From positions 1 to 64,000 of the forward strand of contig NZ_JAATOD010000005.1 of assembly GCF_014229645.1 (NCBI RefSeq): a stretch of 64,000 nucleotides of DNA, in the 5' to 3' direction. Below are positions 43,793 to 52,830 of the stretch, piece by piece (positions within the stretch are counted from its first letter, which is position 1; each line of letters opens with the position of its first letter). Source of the DNA: Listeria swaminathanii. GTDB lineage: Bacteria > Bacillota > Bacilli > Lactobacillales > Listeriaceae. The notes beneath the pieces are model-generated. The model made no database searches. It was not told the DNA's origin and worked only from the letters and a program-made list of their open reading frames with translations. Both the position numbers and the translations under genes were made by a program.

Positions 43793-45516
43793 TGGGAAAA
43801 GATTTAAGGAACTACAAAGGAATTAAAAAAATAATGGCGATTCTCGCAGTTTTCACGCTTGTTCAAGGTGCTGCGATTATCGTGATGGCGATAACTTTAG
43901 CTCGTGCAATTACTGATTTATTTCACGAGCATCCATTTCAATCAGTCACAATACAAATAGGTCTCTTCGCGGGGGCCTATTTCTTGCGTCACTTTTTGAA
44001 TGTATGGAAGAAACAAATCGTTTACCGTTATGCTGCGAAACTGGCGAAAACGATGCGGGAAGAGTTGCTGGATAGCCTGTTTGCACTTGGACCACGTTTT
44101 GCTCGAGCAGAAGGAACTGGGAAAGTTGTAACGATGGTTATGGAAGGCGTGGCAGATTTCCGGAATTATTTGGAACTGTTTTTACCTAAAATGATGAACA
44201 TGGCAATTATTCCAGCGATGATTTGGGTGTATATTGCTTTTCAAGACTGGACGTCGGCCTTTATTTTAATGATTACTTTGCCGATTTTAATTGTATTTAT
44301 GATTATTTTAGGATTAGCCGCGAAAAAACAAGCTGATTCGCAGTTTGAAACGTATCGTGTGCTATCCAATCACTTTGTAGATTCGCTAAAAGGGTTGGAA
44401 ACATTACGATACTTAGGGCTCAGTCACGACCATGAAGGGAAAATTGCTTCGGTTAGTTCGCGTTACCGTAAAGCGACGATGAAAACATTGCGTGTGGCGT
44501 TTATGTCTTCGTTTGCGCTCGATTTCTTTACGATGCTTTCGATTGCGCTTGTTGCGTTATTCTTAGGACTTGGTCTGATTGATGGCAATATGAACTTGCC
44601 GATTGCGCTAAGTGTCTTAATCCTTGCGCCAGAATACTTTTTACCAGTTCGTGAAGTTGGCTCGGATTACCATGCTACGCTTGATGGACAAGAAGCTGGC
44701 CGCGTCATTCAAGGAATTATTGACCAAGCCAAAGCTGATCAACCAGAAATGGACGCGCTGCCGCTAACAACTTTTGCCGAAAATACCGAGTTTTCATTTG
44801 AAAATATCACCGTAAAACATGGCGCAGATGATGCTGCGTCGCTTCAAGAAGCTAGTTTTACTGTGAATGGTTTTGAAAAAATCGGGATTATTGGTGCGAC
44901 CGGTGCTGGGAAATCAACGCTAATTGATGTCTTGAGTGGCTTTTTGGCACCAACTTCGGGCGATTTTCGCTGGAATGGGGAAAGTGGTGCGGCGCTTGCT
45001 TCGACTGATTGGCAAACTCAAGTTACATACATTCCGCAACATCCGTACCTTTTTCACGATACGATTGCTGGGAATATTCGCTTTTATCATCCCGATGCCT
45101 CTGCAGAAGAAATGAAAAAAGCGGCCGAATCAGCTGGTTTAAACAAACTTGTGGCTGGACTTGAGGATGGCTATGACACGCTTGTCGGGGAAGCTGGGAG
45201 GATGCTGAGTGGCGGACAAGAGCAACGTGTCGCGCTTGCTCGAGCTTTCTTAACGGATCGTCCGGTTGTATTAATGGATGAACCGACAGCGCATTTAGAT
45301 ATTGAAACAGAATATGAGTTAAAGAAACCAATGCTAGATTTATTTGAAAATCGACTTGTCTTTTTCGCAACGCATCGCTTGCACTGGATGCTTGAAATGG
45401 ACCGGATTATCGTTTTAGACCACGGGGCTGTGGTTGAAACCGGAACGCACGAAGAATTACTGGCGCGTAAAGGCTTCTATTACAATTTAGTCAAAGCCCA
45501 ATTGGAGGAAGTATGA
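43792..45516 (+). CDS. cydD: Cytochrome bd assembly ABC exporter subunit CydD
   Basis: 574 residues with an exporter-type membrane domain and a nucleotide-binding domain: Walker A GATGAGKST, signature MLSGGQEQR, Walker B VVLMDEPTAHLD, H-loop FFATHRL. CydCD exports cysteine and glutathione or handles heme and is needed to mature cytochrome bd. TAATG couples it to cydB by one base. The order A-B-D-C fits the bacillar cyd operon; B. subtilis calls the first CydC and the second CydD, so the names may be swapped. Confidence 0.9.
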   Translation: MGKDLRNYKGIKKIMAILAVFTLVQGAAIIVMAITLARAITDLFHEHPFQSVTIQIGLFAGAYFLRHFLNVWKKQIVYRYAAKLAKTMREELLDSLFALGPRFARAEGTGKVVTMVMEGVADFRNYLELFLPKMMNMAIIPAMIWVYIAFQDWTSAFILMITLPILIVFMIILGLAAKKQADSQFETYRVLSNHFVDSLKGLETLRYLGLSHDHEGKIASVSSRYRKATMKTLRVAFMSSFALDFFTMLSIALVALFLGLGLIDGNMNLPIALSVLILAPEYFLPVREVGSDYHATLDGQEAGRVIQGIIDQAKADQPEMDALPLTTFAENTEFSFENITVKHGADDAASLQEASFTVNGFEKIGIIGATGAGKSTLIDVLSGFLAPTSGDFRWNGESGAALASTDWQTQVTYIPQHPYLFHDTIAGNIRFYHPDASAEEMKKAAESAGLNKLVAGLEDGYDTLVGEAGRMLSGGQEQRVALARAFLTDRPVVLMDEPTAHLDIETEYELKKPMLDLFENRLVFFATHRLHWMLEMDRIIVLDHGAVVETGTHEELLARKGFYYNLVKAQLEEV

Positions 45517-47255
45517 TGCGGAAAAGTAGCTGGATTATCCCATATATTAAAGAAAACCGCGGCTTGTTTTTACTTGTCATCTTCCTTGGAACACTTACTT
45601 TTGCTTCAGCTGGAGCACTTATGTTTACATCAGGCCATTTGATTTCAAAATCGTCCCTGATGCCGGAATCGATTATGGCTGTGTACATTTCGACCGTTGG
45701 AGTACGAGCATTTGGTATTATGCGCTCAGTTTCGCGCTATGTGGAACGACTTTCGAGCCATTCACTCGTCCTTAGAATTCTCGAAAAAATGCGTGTGCGC
45801 TTGTATCGTTTACTCGAACCGCAAGCTTTACTACTAAAATCACGCTATAAAACTGGCGACATTCTTGGTCTTTTAGCTGGCGATATTGAGCATTTGCAAA
45901 ATTTCTATTTAACAACGATGCTGCCGGCGATTGTGAGCTTGGTGCTTTATGCCGGAGTAGTTATCGCGCTAGGAGCATTTTCAATTCCATTCGCCGCACT
46001 CTTCGTGCTCTTGATTGGCTTGCTCGTACTTGTTTTACCATGGGTCTCGCTTTTATATGCTCGCGGGAAGAACGCTTATTTAAAACAAGGTAGAAATGGT
46101 CTTTATCAAAAATTCACCGATGCTGTTTTTGGGATTAGCGATTGGAAATTTAGTGGACGTGAAAAAACATTTATTTCGAACTATGAAAAAGACGAGGCGG
46201 ACATGCTTCGAACAGAAAATAAACAGTTTCACTTTGTTAATTGGCGCGATTTCTTTAGTCAATTAGTGGTTGGTTTTATGGTTATCGTAATGGTTTATTG
46301 GAGTACCGCAGAGTCACGTGATGGCGCGTTTTCGGGCACGATGATTGCCGCTTTTGTTTTGGCGATAATGGCGCTGGCTGAAGCCTTTGTGCCAGTTTCA
46401 AGTGCTATAAGTGACAAATCGCTGTATCAAGACTCACTAGCCCGCCTAGACAAAATAGAAGATCCAACGCTACCAACTTTTGAAGAAGAAACGAAGGAAA
46501 TTGAACGAATTAATGCCGAAAAAGTTGTTTTAAAAGCTGAAAACCTAACTTTCGCGTACGATAAAAAGTCACCAGAAATCTTAAACGGTTTTGATTTCAC
46601 GTTACAACAAGGTGAAAAAGTAGCGATTATCGGCCGAAGCGGAACCGGAAAATCGACTTTTCTTAAATTAGTTCAAGGCGCACTACTTCCAACTGCCGGG
46701 AAAGTAACAATGAACGGCGTTGAAGTGGAAAAATTGCGACCACAAATCCCAGAATTAACCTCCATGCTAAACCAAAAAGCGCATCTTTTCAGCACGAGTG
46801 TCTTAAATAACATTCGGCTGGGAAATCAAGATGCGACCGATGAAGAAGTCTATGAAGCCGCGAAAAAAGTTCAACTACACGATTTTATTATGAGTATGCC
46901 AGATGGCTACCATACACAAATGAGTGAGATGGGCGAACGTTTTTCAGGTGGGGAACGTGGTCGTATCGCGCTAGCTCGGATTTTGCTGCAAAATACGCCG
47001 ATTGTCATTTTAGATGAACCAACAGTTGGTCTTGATCCAATTACAGAACGCGACTTATTGGCGACGATTTTCGAAACGTTAGCTGATAAATCACTTATTT
47101 GGGTAACGCATCATTTAGTTGGAGCCGAAAAAATGGACCGCGTGTTATTTTTAGAAGAAGGAAAAACGCTAATGGAAGGTCCGCATGCCGAATTAATGGC
47201 AGAAGAACCGCGCTACAAGCGACTTTATCAACTAGATCGACCAATCGAATTATAA
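45513..47255 (+). CDS. cydC: Cytochrome bd assembly ABC exporter subunit CydC
   Basis: 580 residues, exporter fold: about six helices, then Walker A GRSGTGKST, signature FSGGERGR, Walker B VILDEPTVGLD and H-loop VTHHLVGA. It is the partner of the upstream gene, whose stop it overlaps (ATGATG start at 45513-45518), completing the cydABCD operon. The two nucleotide sites differ in detail, as expected of a heterodimer. Confidence 0.9.
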   Translation: MMRKSSWIIPYIKENRGLFLLVIFLGTLTFASAGALMFTSGHLISKSSLMPESIMAVYISTVGVRAFGIMRSVSRYVERLSSHSLVLRILEKMRVRLYRLLEPQALLLKSRYKTGDILGLLAGDIEHLQNFYLTTMLPAIVSLVLYAGVVIALGAFSIPFAALFVLLIGLLVLVLPWVSLLYARGKNAYLKQGRNGLYQKFTDAVFGISDWKFSGREKTFISNYEKDEADMLRTENKQFHFVNWRDFFSQLVVGFMVIVMVYWSTAESRDGAFSGTMIAAFVLAIMALAEAFVPVSSAISDKSLYQDSLARLDKIEDPTLPTFEEETKEIERINAEKVVLKAENLTFAYDKKSPEILNGFDFTLQQGEKVAIIGRSGTGKSTFLKLVQGALLPTAGKVTMNGVEVEKLRPQIPELTSMLNQKAHLFSTSVLNNIRLGNQDATDEEVYEAAKKVQLHDFIMSMPDGYHTQMSEMGERFSGGERGRIALARILLQNTPIVILDEPTVGLDPITERDLLATIFETLADKSLIWVTHHLVGAEKMDRVLFLEEGKTLMEGPHAELMAEEPRYKRLYQLDRPIEL

Positions 47256-47260
47256 TTTTA

Positions 47261-47297
47261 AGGCTTACTAAGTTCATTCTTAGTGAGTCTTTTTTTG
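47261..47297 (+). terminator. Terminator of the cyd operon
   Basis: GGCTTACTAAG and CTTAGTGAGTC pair (with G-U pairs) around TTCATT, followed by seven T's. Confidence 0.8.
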
Positions 47298-47398
47298 TAG
47301 CGCAGTTTTAATAATTGTAACAAAACTGTAATTTAAAATTGACTTTCTCCTCATTTCTGCTTATGATAAATACAAGTGAAATGAAAGGGGAATTTATT

Positions 47399-48337
47399 AT
47401 GAAAAAATTCCACGGGCTGGTGCTCATCGCGCTATTAACTAGTCTAATCATTCCATTTTCATTGGCAGCAAACGCTGAAACGAATGAAAATGGTAACAAC
47501 TCAACGCCTATCGAACAAAAAACAACCAATCCTACTACAAATACACTTACAGAAGAAAATACAGAACCAACAAAAGATACAACTGTCACACCACCACAAA
47601 AAAGCAAAGTACAAACAACGATAGATATTACAGATTCACAAGAAATCTACTCCTACGAGCAAAACAGCAAGATTGCACTCAAAGACTTTACCGAAACACT
47701 AACCGAATACACAGACACAAAACTAACTGATTACCGCCTAGCAGCCAATTCCAAACTGAGCACGGCACAAACAGGCCTTCAAGAAGTAACGCTGCTCGGA
47801 AATACGGAAGACGGAAAAACAACCGCCGTCAAACTCAATTATTTAGTCAAAGCAAAAACAGCCCAACTAACGATTACCAATATGAATTTTGATGTAGAAA
47901 CAAAAATTTTCACCGGTAAAACCACACCGTTCGCAAGTGTTTACATGAGTTCTCCCGAAGATGAAAATTTTGGAGAAGGACGAGTGGAAGCGGACAAAGA
48001 CGGCAATTTTTACGCAGAGTGGGCTACAGTACCGAAGCAAATTACTGCTTATGCATTCGATGCGGCAGGCAATTTTAGCGAAGAAGTAACGTATCAAGTT
48101 CCAGCCAAAAAAGAAAATGAAGCAGTCGTAACGGCTCCAGAAAAAGTTAAAAAGATCGAAACAAATAAAGCTGTCAAAAGTGCAACCGCAAAACCTGCGG
48201 ACGTTATAAAAGTAACAAATGATGACAAATTAGATTTACCAAGCACAGGCGACAAAGGCACAGAATGGATTTTCGTAGTAGCGGGTGTTATAGTTATTCT
48301 TGTAGCAGTTTTATTACTTAGGAAACGTAAAAAATAA
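47399..48337 (+). CDS. LPXTG-anchored surface protein (Ig-like)
   Basis: 312 residues from ATG 47399, with GGGG upstream; the longer frame lacks a site. A signal peptide ([20 protein letters not shown], cleaved near AANA) is followed by a Thr/Pro/Glu-rich linker, one or two bacterial Ig-like or MucBP-like domains (about 70-250) and a sortase A motif LPSTGD, a membrane helix ([19 protein letters not shown]) and the tail RKRKK. It would be attached to peptidoglycan by sortase A. There are no leucine-rich repeats, so it is not an internalin. Confidence 0.92.
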   Translation: MKKFHGLVLIALLTSLIIPFSLAANAETNENGNNSTPIEQKTTNPTTNTLTEENTEPTKDTTVTPPQKSKVQTTIDITDSQEIYSYEQNSKIALKDFTETLTEYTDTKLTDYRLAANSKLSTAQTGLQEVTLLGNTEDGKTTAVKLNYLVKAKTAQLTITNMNFDVETKIFTGKTTPFASVYMSSPEDENFGEGRVEADKDGNFYAEWATVPKQITAYAFDAAGNFSEEVTYQVPAKKENEAVVTAPEKVKKIETNKAVKSATAKPADVIKVTNDDKLDLPSTGDKGTEWIFVVAGVIVILVAVLLLRKRKK

Positions 48338-48381
48338 ACTAATTTTGCTATAGGGAATAACTCAAAAAGAAGGAGCGAATA

Positions 48382-49320
48382 ATGAAGAAGTTATTAAGCG
48401 GTTTAATTATTGTTTTAATGGTTAGCCTACTTGGTCACTCCTTTAACGCCGAAGCAGCATCCTACGAAAAAATCATTTATGACAAAGCAGTCAACCTAAA
48501 AGGGGTAGTCAATCAGTCCAAACGAAATGATGGTATTCATAGCAAAATGTACAAAACGAGTAGTACAGTGAAGTATCTCGGTTCAGCTAAGAAATACGAC
48601 AAAAAGACTTTGATTATTACACGCGAAGGAAAAACCGCAAGAGCTAAATGGTATTATTGTAAGCTAGGAAATACTAACATCGGTTGGATTGACTCACGAG
48701 CCTTTACAAATATTGGCAAGCCAACAATTGCGGACACCGTTCCAGCGCTATGGAACAGTAAAAAAGCAATCATCACAACACGACCAAAAGGCACAACAGC
48801 AACAACGTACCTTTATCAAAAAAATAGTGCGGGCAATTGGTATGAAGTTCGTCATTTTACCAGTCATATCGGAAAATGGGGCTTCGATCCGAAATTCTCT
48901 GAGAAAAGTTCTGGATCACCAGTGGGCGTTTACCGTACAGGCCTTGCTTTCGGGCAAAAAGGCAATCCCGGTACGAAGCTCAGTTTTAAAGCAATCACCA
49001 ACCGGAGTTACTGGATTTCTAATTCCAACGACAAATACTATAACACTTGGCAAGAACGAAATTCCTCAAGTTCTGCAGATGAAAAAATGAAGATTCCGCA
49101 GTACACTTATGGAATGGAAGTGAAATACAACGCTAATCGTGTAAAAGGTAAAGGATCAGCTGTGTTTTATCATGTAGATTCACCAAAATACAATTACACA
49201 TTAGGCTGTGTCTCGCAAAGTGAAGCCAATACAAAAGAAGTGCTTAAATTCGCGGATAAAAATACACTCATTGTATTAGGCGAAGAAAGCCGAATAAAAA
49301 CATTTTACGGTATAAACTAA
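48382..49320 (+). CDS. Secreted GW-domain protein with L,D-transpeptidase-like C-terminus
   Basis: 312 residues. Signal peptide MKKLLSGLIIVLMVSLLGHS, then one SH3-type GW module (about 30-110; KYLGSAKKYDKKTLIITREG ... NIGWIDSRAF) that can bind lipoteichoic acid and so hold the protein on the wall without covalent linkage. The C-terminal half resembles the YkuD L,D-transpeptidase fold, with a catalytic-like HVDSP and TLGCVSQ (H...GC) pattern. It follows the LPXTG gene by 44 bases, possibly co-transcribed. A terminator follows. Confidence 0.85.
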   Translation: MKKLLSGLIIVLMVSLLGHSFNAEAASYEKIIYDKAVNLKGVVNQSKRNDGIHSKMYKTSSTVKYLGSAKKYDKKTLIITREGKTARAKWYYCKLGNTNIGWIDSRAFTNIGKPTIADTVPALWNSKKAIITTRPKGTTATTYLYQKNSAGNWYEVRHFTSHIGKWGFDPKFSEKSSGSPVGVYRTGLAFGQKGNPGTKLSFKAITNRSYWISNSNDKYYNTWQERNSSSSADEKMKIPQYTYGMEVKYNANRVKGKGSAVFYHVDSPKYNYTLGCVSQSEANTKEVLKFADKNTLIVLGEESRIKTFYGIN

Positions 49321-49347
49321 GCTAGAGAATTTCTCTAGCTTTTTTTG
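49319..49347 (+). terminator. Terminator after the GW-protein gene
   Basis: AAGCTAGAGAA and TTCTCTAGCTT pair, followed by T's. Confidence 0.85.
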
Positions 49348-49434
49348 TTTGCCGAAAAAAGCTAAGTAGCCCAGCCCCAAAATTTATTCCATTTGACGTA
49401 TAATAAAAAGAAACGAAATCGTGGGGTGAATTGT

Positions 49435-50949
49435 TTGACGAGCAAATCATACATAATGGGCGTGGACATTGGAACTTCAAGTACAAAAGCAGTGCTGTTT
49501 GACCAACGAGGAGAAGTGATCTTCCGGCAAGCGACGCATTATGAGCTAATTACCGATGAAACTGGAAAAGCGGAAGAGAGTCCCACGGAAATTTTTGAAG
49601 CAGTTTTAACATCCATTCAAGCAGTAATGAAAAACGTGAATAAAGACGATTTAGCGGGAATCTCGTTTAGTTCAGCGATGCATAGTTTAATTATGGTTGG
49701 CAGTGACGGGGAGCTCTTGACCGAATGTATCACTTGGGCGGACGGACGAAGCAGTGAGACGCTTGAAAAAGTAAAAAGGGATAATTACTTGTTTCAACTG
49801 TATGAAGCCACAGGGACGCCAATACACCCGATGAGCCCCTTTGCCAAAATTTGTTGGTTGAAAGAAGCTGAACCGAGATTATTTAACCGAGCTGAGAAAT
49901 TTGTCGATATTAAATCGTATATTTTGTATCGTTTGTTTGGCGTATGGGTGATGGATGAATCGTTAGCGTCGGGCACGGGACTTTACAATATTATGGAGCA
50001 CGACTGGGAATTTGAAGCGATGGAAATTGTAAAACTCACACCCGATTTTCTACCAAAAGTGGTGCCGGAAACGTATCAATTAACTGGTGTGGAAAAAGAA
50101 TACGCTGATTTAATGGGGATTCCAGAAGACTTGCCATTTGTCGTGGGTGGCAGTGACGGGGCGCTGGCTAATATAGGCATTCAAGCAACAGGCAGCAATG
50201 ACGTTACCATCACAGTCGGCACAAGTGGTGCGGTTCGCAAGCTGACCAATCAATTCCAAATAGACTCACGCGGCCGGACATTTTGCTACGGGGCTGGCGA
50301 TGGTTATTTTATCGCAGGTGGTGCAGTGAATAATGGTGGAAAAGTAGTCGATTGGGGGCTACATCAATTTGGTTCTGAGGAAGAAATTAGCCAGCGCGAT
50401 TTTGCGAGCTTTATTGCAAAAATGGAAGAAGTTCCAGCTGGTGCCGCCGGACTTTTGTTCCAGCCATATTTATTAGGAGAGCGCGCGCCGTTTTGGACTA
50501 ATGATATTCGTGGTGGCTTTGTTGGGCTGACAATTAATCATACTAAAGCGCATTTTATCCGGGCCATTTTGGAAGGAATCGCGTTTAATCTTGCGGAAGT
50601 CTATGAAGCAGTTTCAGCGCCGGACGATATTATTTATGTAACTGGCGGGATATCTGCGCACGACGCTTGGTGCAAGCTGCTCGCTGATATTTTAAACCGA
50701 GAAATACGCGTGCCTCATACAATCGAGGGATCGAGCTTAGGCGCAGCGATTATTGGTATGCGATCGTTAGGGATTTTAAAGGATTTAAACCTTAAACACA
50801 CCCTACCAATTAAAGCGGTATATCATCCAAGTGAGAATGTCGAGAAATATGCAGAATTACGCTTGATTTTCAAACAAGTCACAACACAATTAATGTCTAG
50901 CTACAGCCAATTAAATAGTTGGCAAAAGAAGTTTGATATTAACAGCTAA
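49435..50949 (+). CDS. FGGY-family carbohydrate kinase, gluconokinase-like
   Basis: 504 residues from a TTG at 49435, which lies after GGGGTGA and gives the start TSKSYIMGVDIGTSSTKAVLF. The FGGY kinase pattern shows in the phosphate-1 DIGTSSTK, in ITVGTSGAVRKL and in the C-terminal VTGGISAHDAWCKLLADIL. Closest in feel to gluconokinase GntK of Bacillus and xylulokinases. It would phosphorylate a sugar or sugar acid. It stands alone with no permease beside it, so the substrate is not certain. Confidence 0.85.
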   Translation: MTSKSYIMGVDIGTSSTKAVLFDQRGEVIFRQATHYELITDETGKAEESPTEIFEAVLTSIQAVMKNVNKDDLAGISFSSAMHSLIMVGSDGELLTECITWADGRSSETLEKVKRDNYLFQLYEATGTPIHPMSPFAKICWLKEAEPRLFNRAEKFVDIKSYILYRLFGVWVMDESLASGTGLYNIMEHDWEFEAMEIVKLTPDFLPKVVPETYQLTGVEKEYADLMGIPEDLPFVVGGSDGALANIGIQATGSNDVTITVGTSGAVRKLTNQFQIDSRGRTFCYGAGDGYFIAGGAVNNGGKVVDWGLHQFGSEEEISQRDFASFIAKMEEVPAGAAGLLFQPYLLGERAPFWTNDIRGGFVGLTINHTKAHFIRAILEGIAFNLAEVYEAVSAPDDIIYVTGGISAHDAWCKLLADILNREIRVPHTIEGSSLGAAIIGMRSLGILKDLNLKHTLPIKAVYHPSENVEKYAELRLIFKQVTTQLMSSYSQLNSWQKKFDINS

Positions 50950-51007
50950 ATTTTGGATTTCATGATATAATCACTAAAAGAAAAGTGATGACGAGGGGGA
51001 GAAAACC

Positions 51008-51103
51008 ATGAATAAAAAAATAGTATGGATTGCTTTAACATTAGTAGGGATTTGTGTAGTTGGTACGATTATCGCAGCAATCATGAGTGTTTACTTACGT
51101 TAA
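51008..51103 (+). CDS. 31-aa single-pass membrane peptide
   Basis: ATG 51008 follows GAGGGGGAG. The peptide, MNKKIVWIALTLVGICVVGT followed by IIAAIMSVYLR, is a positively charged start and one hydrophobic helix of about 22 residues, ending in arginine. It lies between the FGGY kinase gene and the SRP RNA and is too short for most gene finders. Good initiation signals and composition support translation; function unknown. Confidence 0.6.
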   Translation: MNKKIVWIALTLVGICVVGTIIAAIMSVYLR

Positions 51104-51121
51104 AAAATATTTCCTTTCCGC

Positions 51122-51150
51122 TTGCACTTTCTACATGAAAAAGGTACACT
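51122..51150 (+). promoter_or_regulatory. SRP RNA promoter
   Basis: TTGCAC (51122-51127) and TACACT (51145-51150) with a 17-base spacer. Transcription would start near 51157, about 65 bases before the mature RNA, as in Bacillus where the precursor is trimmed. Confidence 0.6.
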
Positions 51151-51221
51151 AGTAATTGAGCTCTTTTCAGAGTTTGCGCTAAATAATTTTTTATTTGGCA
51201 ACTAATTATTGGTAGCAAATT

Positions 51222-51493
51222 TGTCGTGCTAGACGGGGAGGTAGCGGCGCCCTGTAACCCGCAATCCGCTCTAGCGGGGTTGAATTCCTCATTTGAGGCA
51301 TCGTAATTGTTTGGTCTGCCCTTGACAAGTGGTGTTGAAGGTTGGGTCTTGCGCAATGGGAACCTGTGAACCATGTCAGGTCCGGAAGGAAGCAGCATTA
51401 AGCAGTGCTTCTCATGTGCCGCGAGGTTGCCTGGCCCGAGCTAACTATCAGGGTAACGCAGATGATTGCATGTCGATATGAGGTGCGCGACAC
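51222..51493 (+). ncRNA. ffs: Signal recognition particle RNA (scRNA, large Gram-positive type)
   Basis: The conserved domain IV core is present: ATGTCAGGTCCGGAAGGAAG with the flanking AGCAGCATTAAGC and TGTGCCGCGAGGTTGCCTGG. The 5' Alu-type domain is also present (GTCGTGCTAGACGGGGAGG, TGTAACCCGC), and the 5' end pairs with GTGCGCGAC at the 3' end near 51490, as in B. subtilis scRNA of about 270 nt. It assembles with Ffh for co-translational targeting. Exact ends are estimated from this pairing. A short stem and T-run near 51505-51545 probably end transcription. Confidence 0.95.
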
Positions 51494-51644
51494 TAATTTT
51501 AAATATATTAAAGGACTATTTTGCCTAGCGCAGAGTAGTCTTTTTTCTACAAATAGCTCGTCTTCTCAGAAAAATAATGTATAATGCTACATAAACTGGT
51601 ACAATATAAAATAGTAAAGCAATTCATGACAAAGGATGAAAATA

Positions 51645-52286
51645 ATGCAACAACTAAAATCAAAAAAGAAATGGCTGCCAGCTTTAATCATCGCAATTTT
51701 AATAGGGATTATTGCAATCTTAGCAATTATGTTTGGCTTTTTTCAGCGCCAAGAAGTGTTTGATAAGTATGAAGTAGCTTACGAAATAGATGGCAAATTA
51801 TACGAGGTTTTCCCAATTAGCGCTACAGATATTGGTGTCGATAAAAAATCCAAAGATAAAAACCTCTACTTCCGCGTGAACAGTTACTACAACATTGATT
51901 ATTTATTCCGCCTCGCTTACAAACAATACGAAATCAATGAACCATCTAAAAATAAATATTACTCAGGCCTAATCGATTACAGCGTCGCAGATAATGCCTA
52001 CGTTACCCAAAAAGACGTCTATATAACAAACAATGAATCATACGCCACCTACGACTTTTTCGACAAAAACGGCAAGAAAATCTATTCTTACAATCCGGAA
52101 GAAACGTCCAATGATGATTACATCGTGCGCATTAAGCCGACAATTCTACAAGGATACGAAAAAAGTGATATCGGTAGTTATGATGATTACCTAAACATTA
52201 CGGCACTTTTTAAAGATAAATTAGGCATGGACGTAAATGTCCGAATTGATGATGATAAAGAAATGGTTATCTTCTCTATTAAATAA
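51645..52286 (+). CDS. Membrane-anchored extracellular protein, function unknown
   Basis: 213 residues from ATG 51645, with AAAGG about nine bases before. A basic start (MQQLKSKKKW), one membrane helix (LPALIIAILIGIIAILAIMF) and an extracellular, Tyr- and Asp-rich domain of 170 residues ending KEMVIFSIK. No lipobox or LPXTG is present. I do not recognise a family; a signal-anchor membrane protein is all the sequence shows. It ends at a perfect terminator. Confidence 0.72.
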   Translation: MQQLKSKKKWLPALIIAILIGIIAILAIMFGFFQRQEVFDKYEVAYEIDGKLYEVFPISATDIGVDKKSKDKNLYFRVNSYYNIDYLFRLAYKQYEINEPSKNKYYSGLIDYSVADNAYVTQKDVYITNNESYATYDFFDKNGKKIYSYNPEETSNDDYIVRIKPTILQGYEKSDIGSYDDYLNITALFKDKLGMDVNVRIDDDKEMVIFSIK

Positions 52287-52316
52287 AAAAGAGCATCCCT
52301 GGTGGATGCTCTTTTC
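52287..52316 (+). terminator. Terminator
   Basis: AAAAGAGCATCC and GGATGCTCTTTT pair with a five-base loop. Confidence 0.85.
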
Positions 52317-52383
52317 ATTTGTAAGTGTATCTTAACAGCAATAAATTTATCTCTCTAAAAAATTTCTTTCTAAAGGAATAGCC

Positions 52384-52470
52384 GTGTCTGTGTATGAAGC
52401 GCTGATGTTTGCGGTGGTATTTGCCACCCTCGTCGTGATGATTCTCAACTTTAACAAACCAAAAAAATAA
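52384..52470 (+). CDS. Holin-like type I toxin (28 aa)
   Basis: GTG 52384 follows AAAGGA. The 28-residue peptide starts VSVYEALMFAVVFATLVVMI and ends LNFNKPKK: a short acidic/aromatic start, one hydrophobic helix and a basic tail, the layout of the 'putative holin-like toxin' family (PF16935, MSxYEAL...) and of TxpA/BsrG toxins. Such peptides insert into the membrane and are kept silent by an antisense RNA. A minus-strand terminator hairpin at 52469-52505 overlaps the end of this gene, the place where such an antisense RNA would end. Not long enough for standard gene callers. Confidence 0.8.
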   Translation: MSVYEALMFAVVFATLVVMILNFNKPKK

Positions 52471-52505
52471 CCATCTGATCCACTTTAGCCAGCTGATCGA
52501 TGGTT
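52460..52505 (-). terminator. Minus-strand terminator overlapping the toxin 3' end
   Basis: AACCATCTGATC and GATCGATGGTT pair (one bulge) at 52469-52505. On minus the stem is followed by ATTTTTTT, a proper terminator; on plus there is no T-run. It ends transcripts coming from the 51-aa gene or from an antisense RNA. A second GC-rich stem (TAGCCGCCG/CGCGGCGCTA) lies at 52527-52552. Confidence 0.65.
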
Positions 52506-52596
52506 ACTTCGTGTAATTAGTAGTTAATAGCCGCCGTCTTTTACGCGGCGCTACTGCTCAGGGAGTCATGTTAGCGCATGGCTCTCTTTTCTTCTA

Positions 52597-52752
52597 TTAC
52601 TTATCGTCTGCTTTCTTTTCAGCATCTTGCTTCTTTTTTTCTTCCACGGTTGCGGGTTCTTTTATATCATCAGGGAATACAATCGAAAAATGTTCTTTTT
52701 TGACCACTTTGCTATTTTTTGACTCTTCCGGCATATCGCGTTTGACTGCCAT
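52597..52752 (-). CDS. Small basic/acidic protein (51 aa)
   Basis: On minus, ATG at 52752 has GAGGTGA upstream. The product starts MAVKRDMPEESKNSKVVKKE, has HFSIVFPDDIKEP in the middle and ends in a highly charged VEEKKKQDAEKKADDK tail. No signal or membrane helix is present. It is probably cytoplasmic and possibly disordered. It is convergent with the toxin gene, and its 3' untranslated region would run across the toxin terminator region. Overlapping plus-strand frames are not credible. Confidence 0.6.
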   Translation of the reverse strand: MAVKRDMPEESKNSKVVKKEHFSIVFPDDIKEPATVEEKKKQDAEKKADDK

Positions 52753-52830
52753 ATTTATCACCTCGACTCGTTGGTATTACTTAGCTTATGCTCATTATAA
52801 CACAGAATGGAAAATGGATAAATTAGTAAA

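Noticed and set aside
45023..45370. Antisense open frame of 115 codons opposite cydD
   Set aside because: It is a shadow of the conserved nucleotide-binding domain on the other strand; it lacks initiation signals. The same applies to other long frames opposite dnaX, dhaL and the ABC genes.
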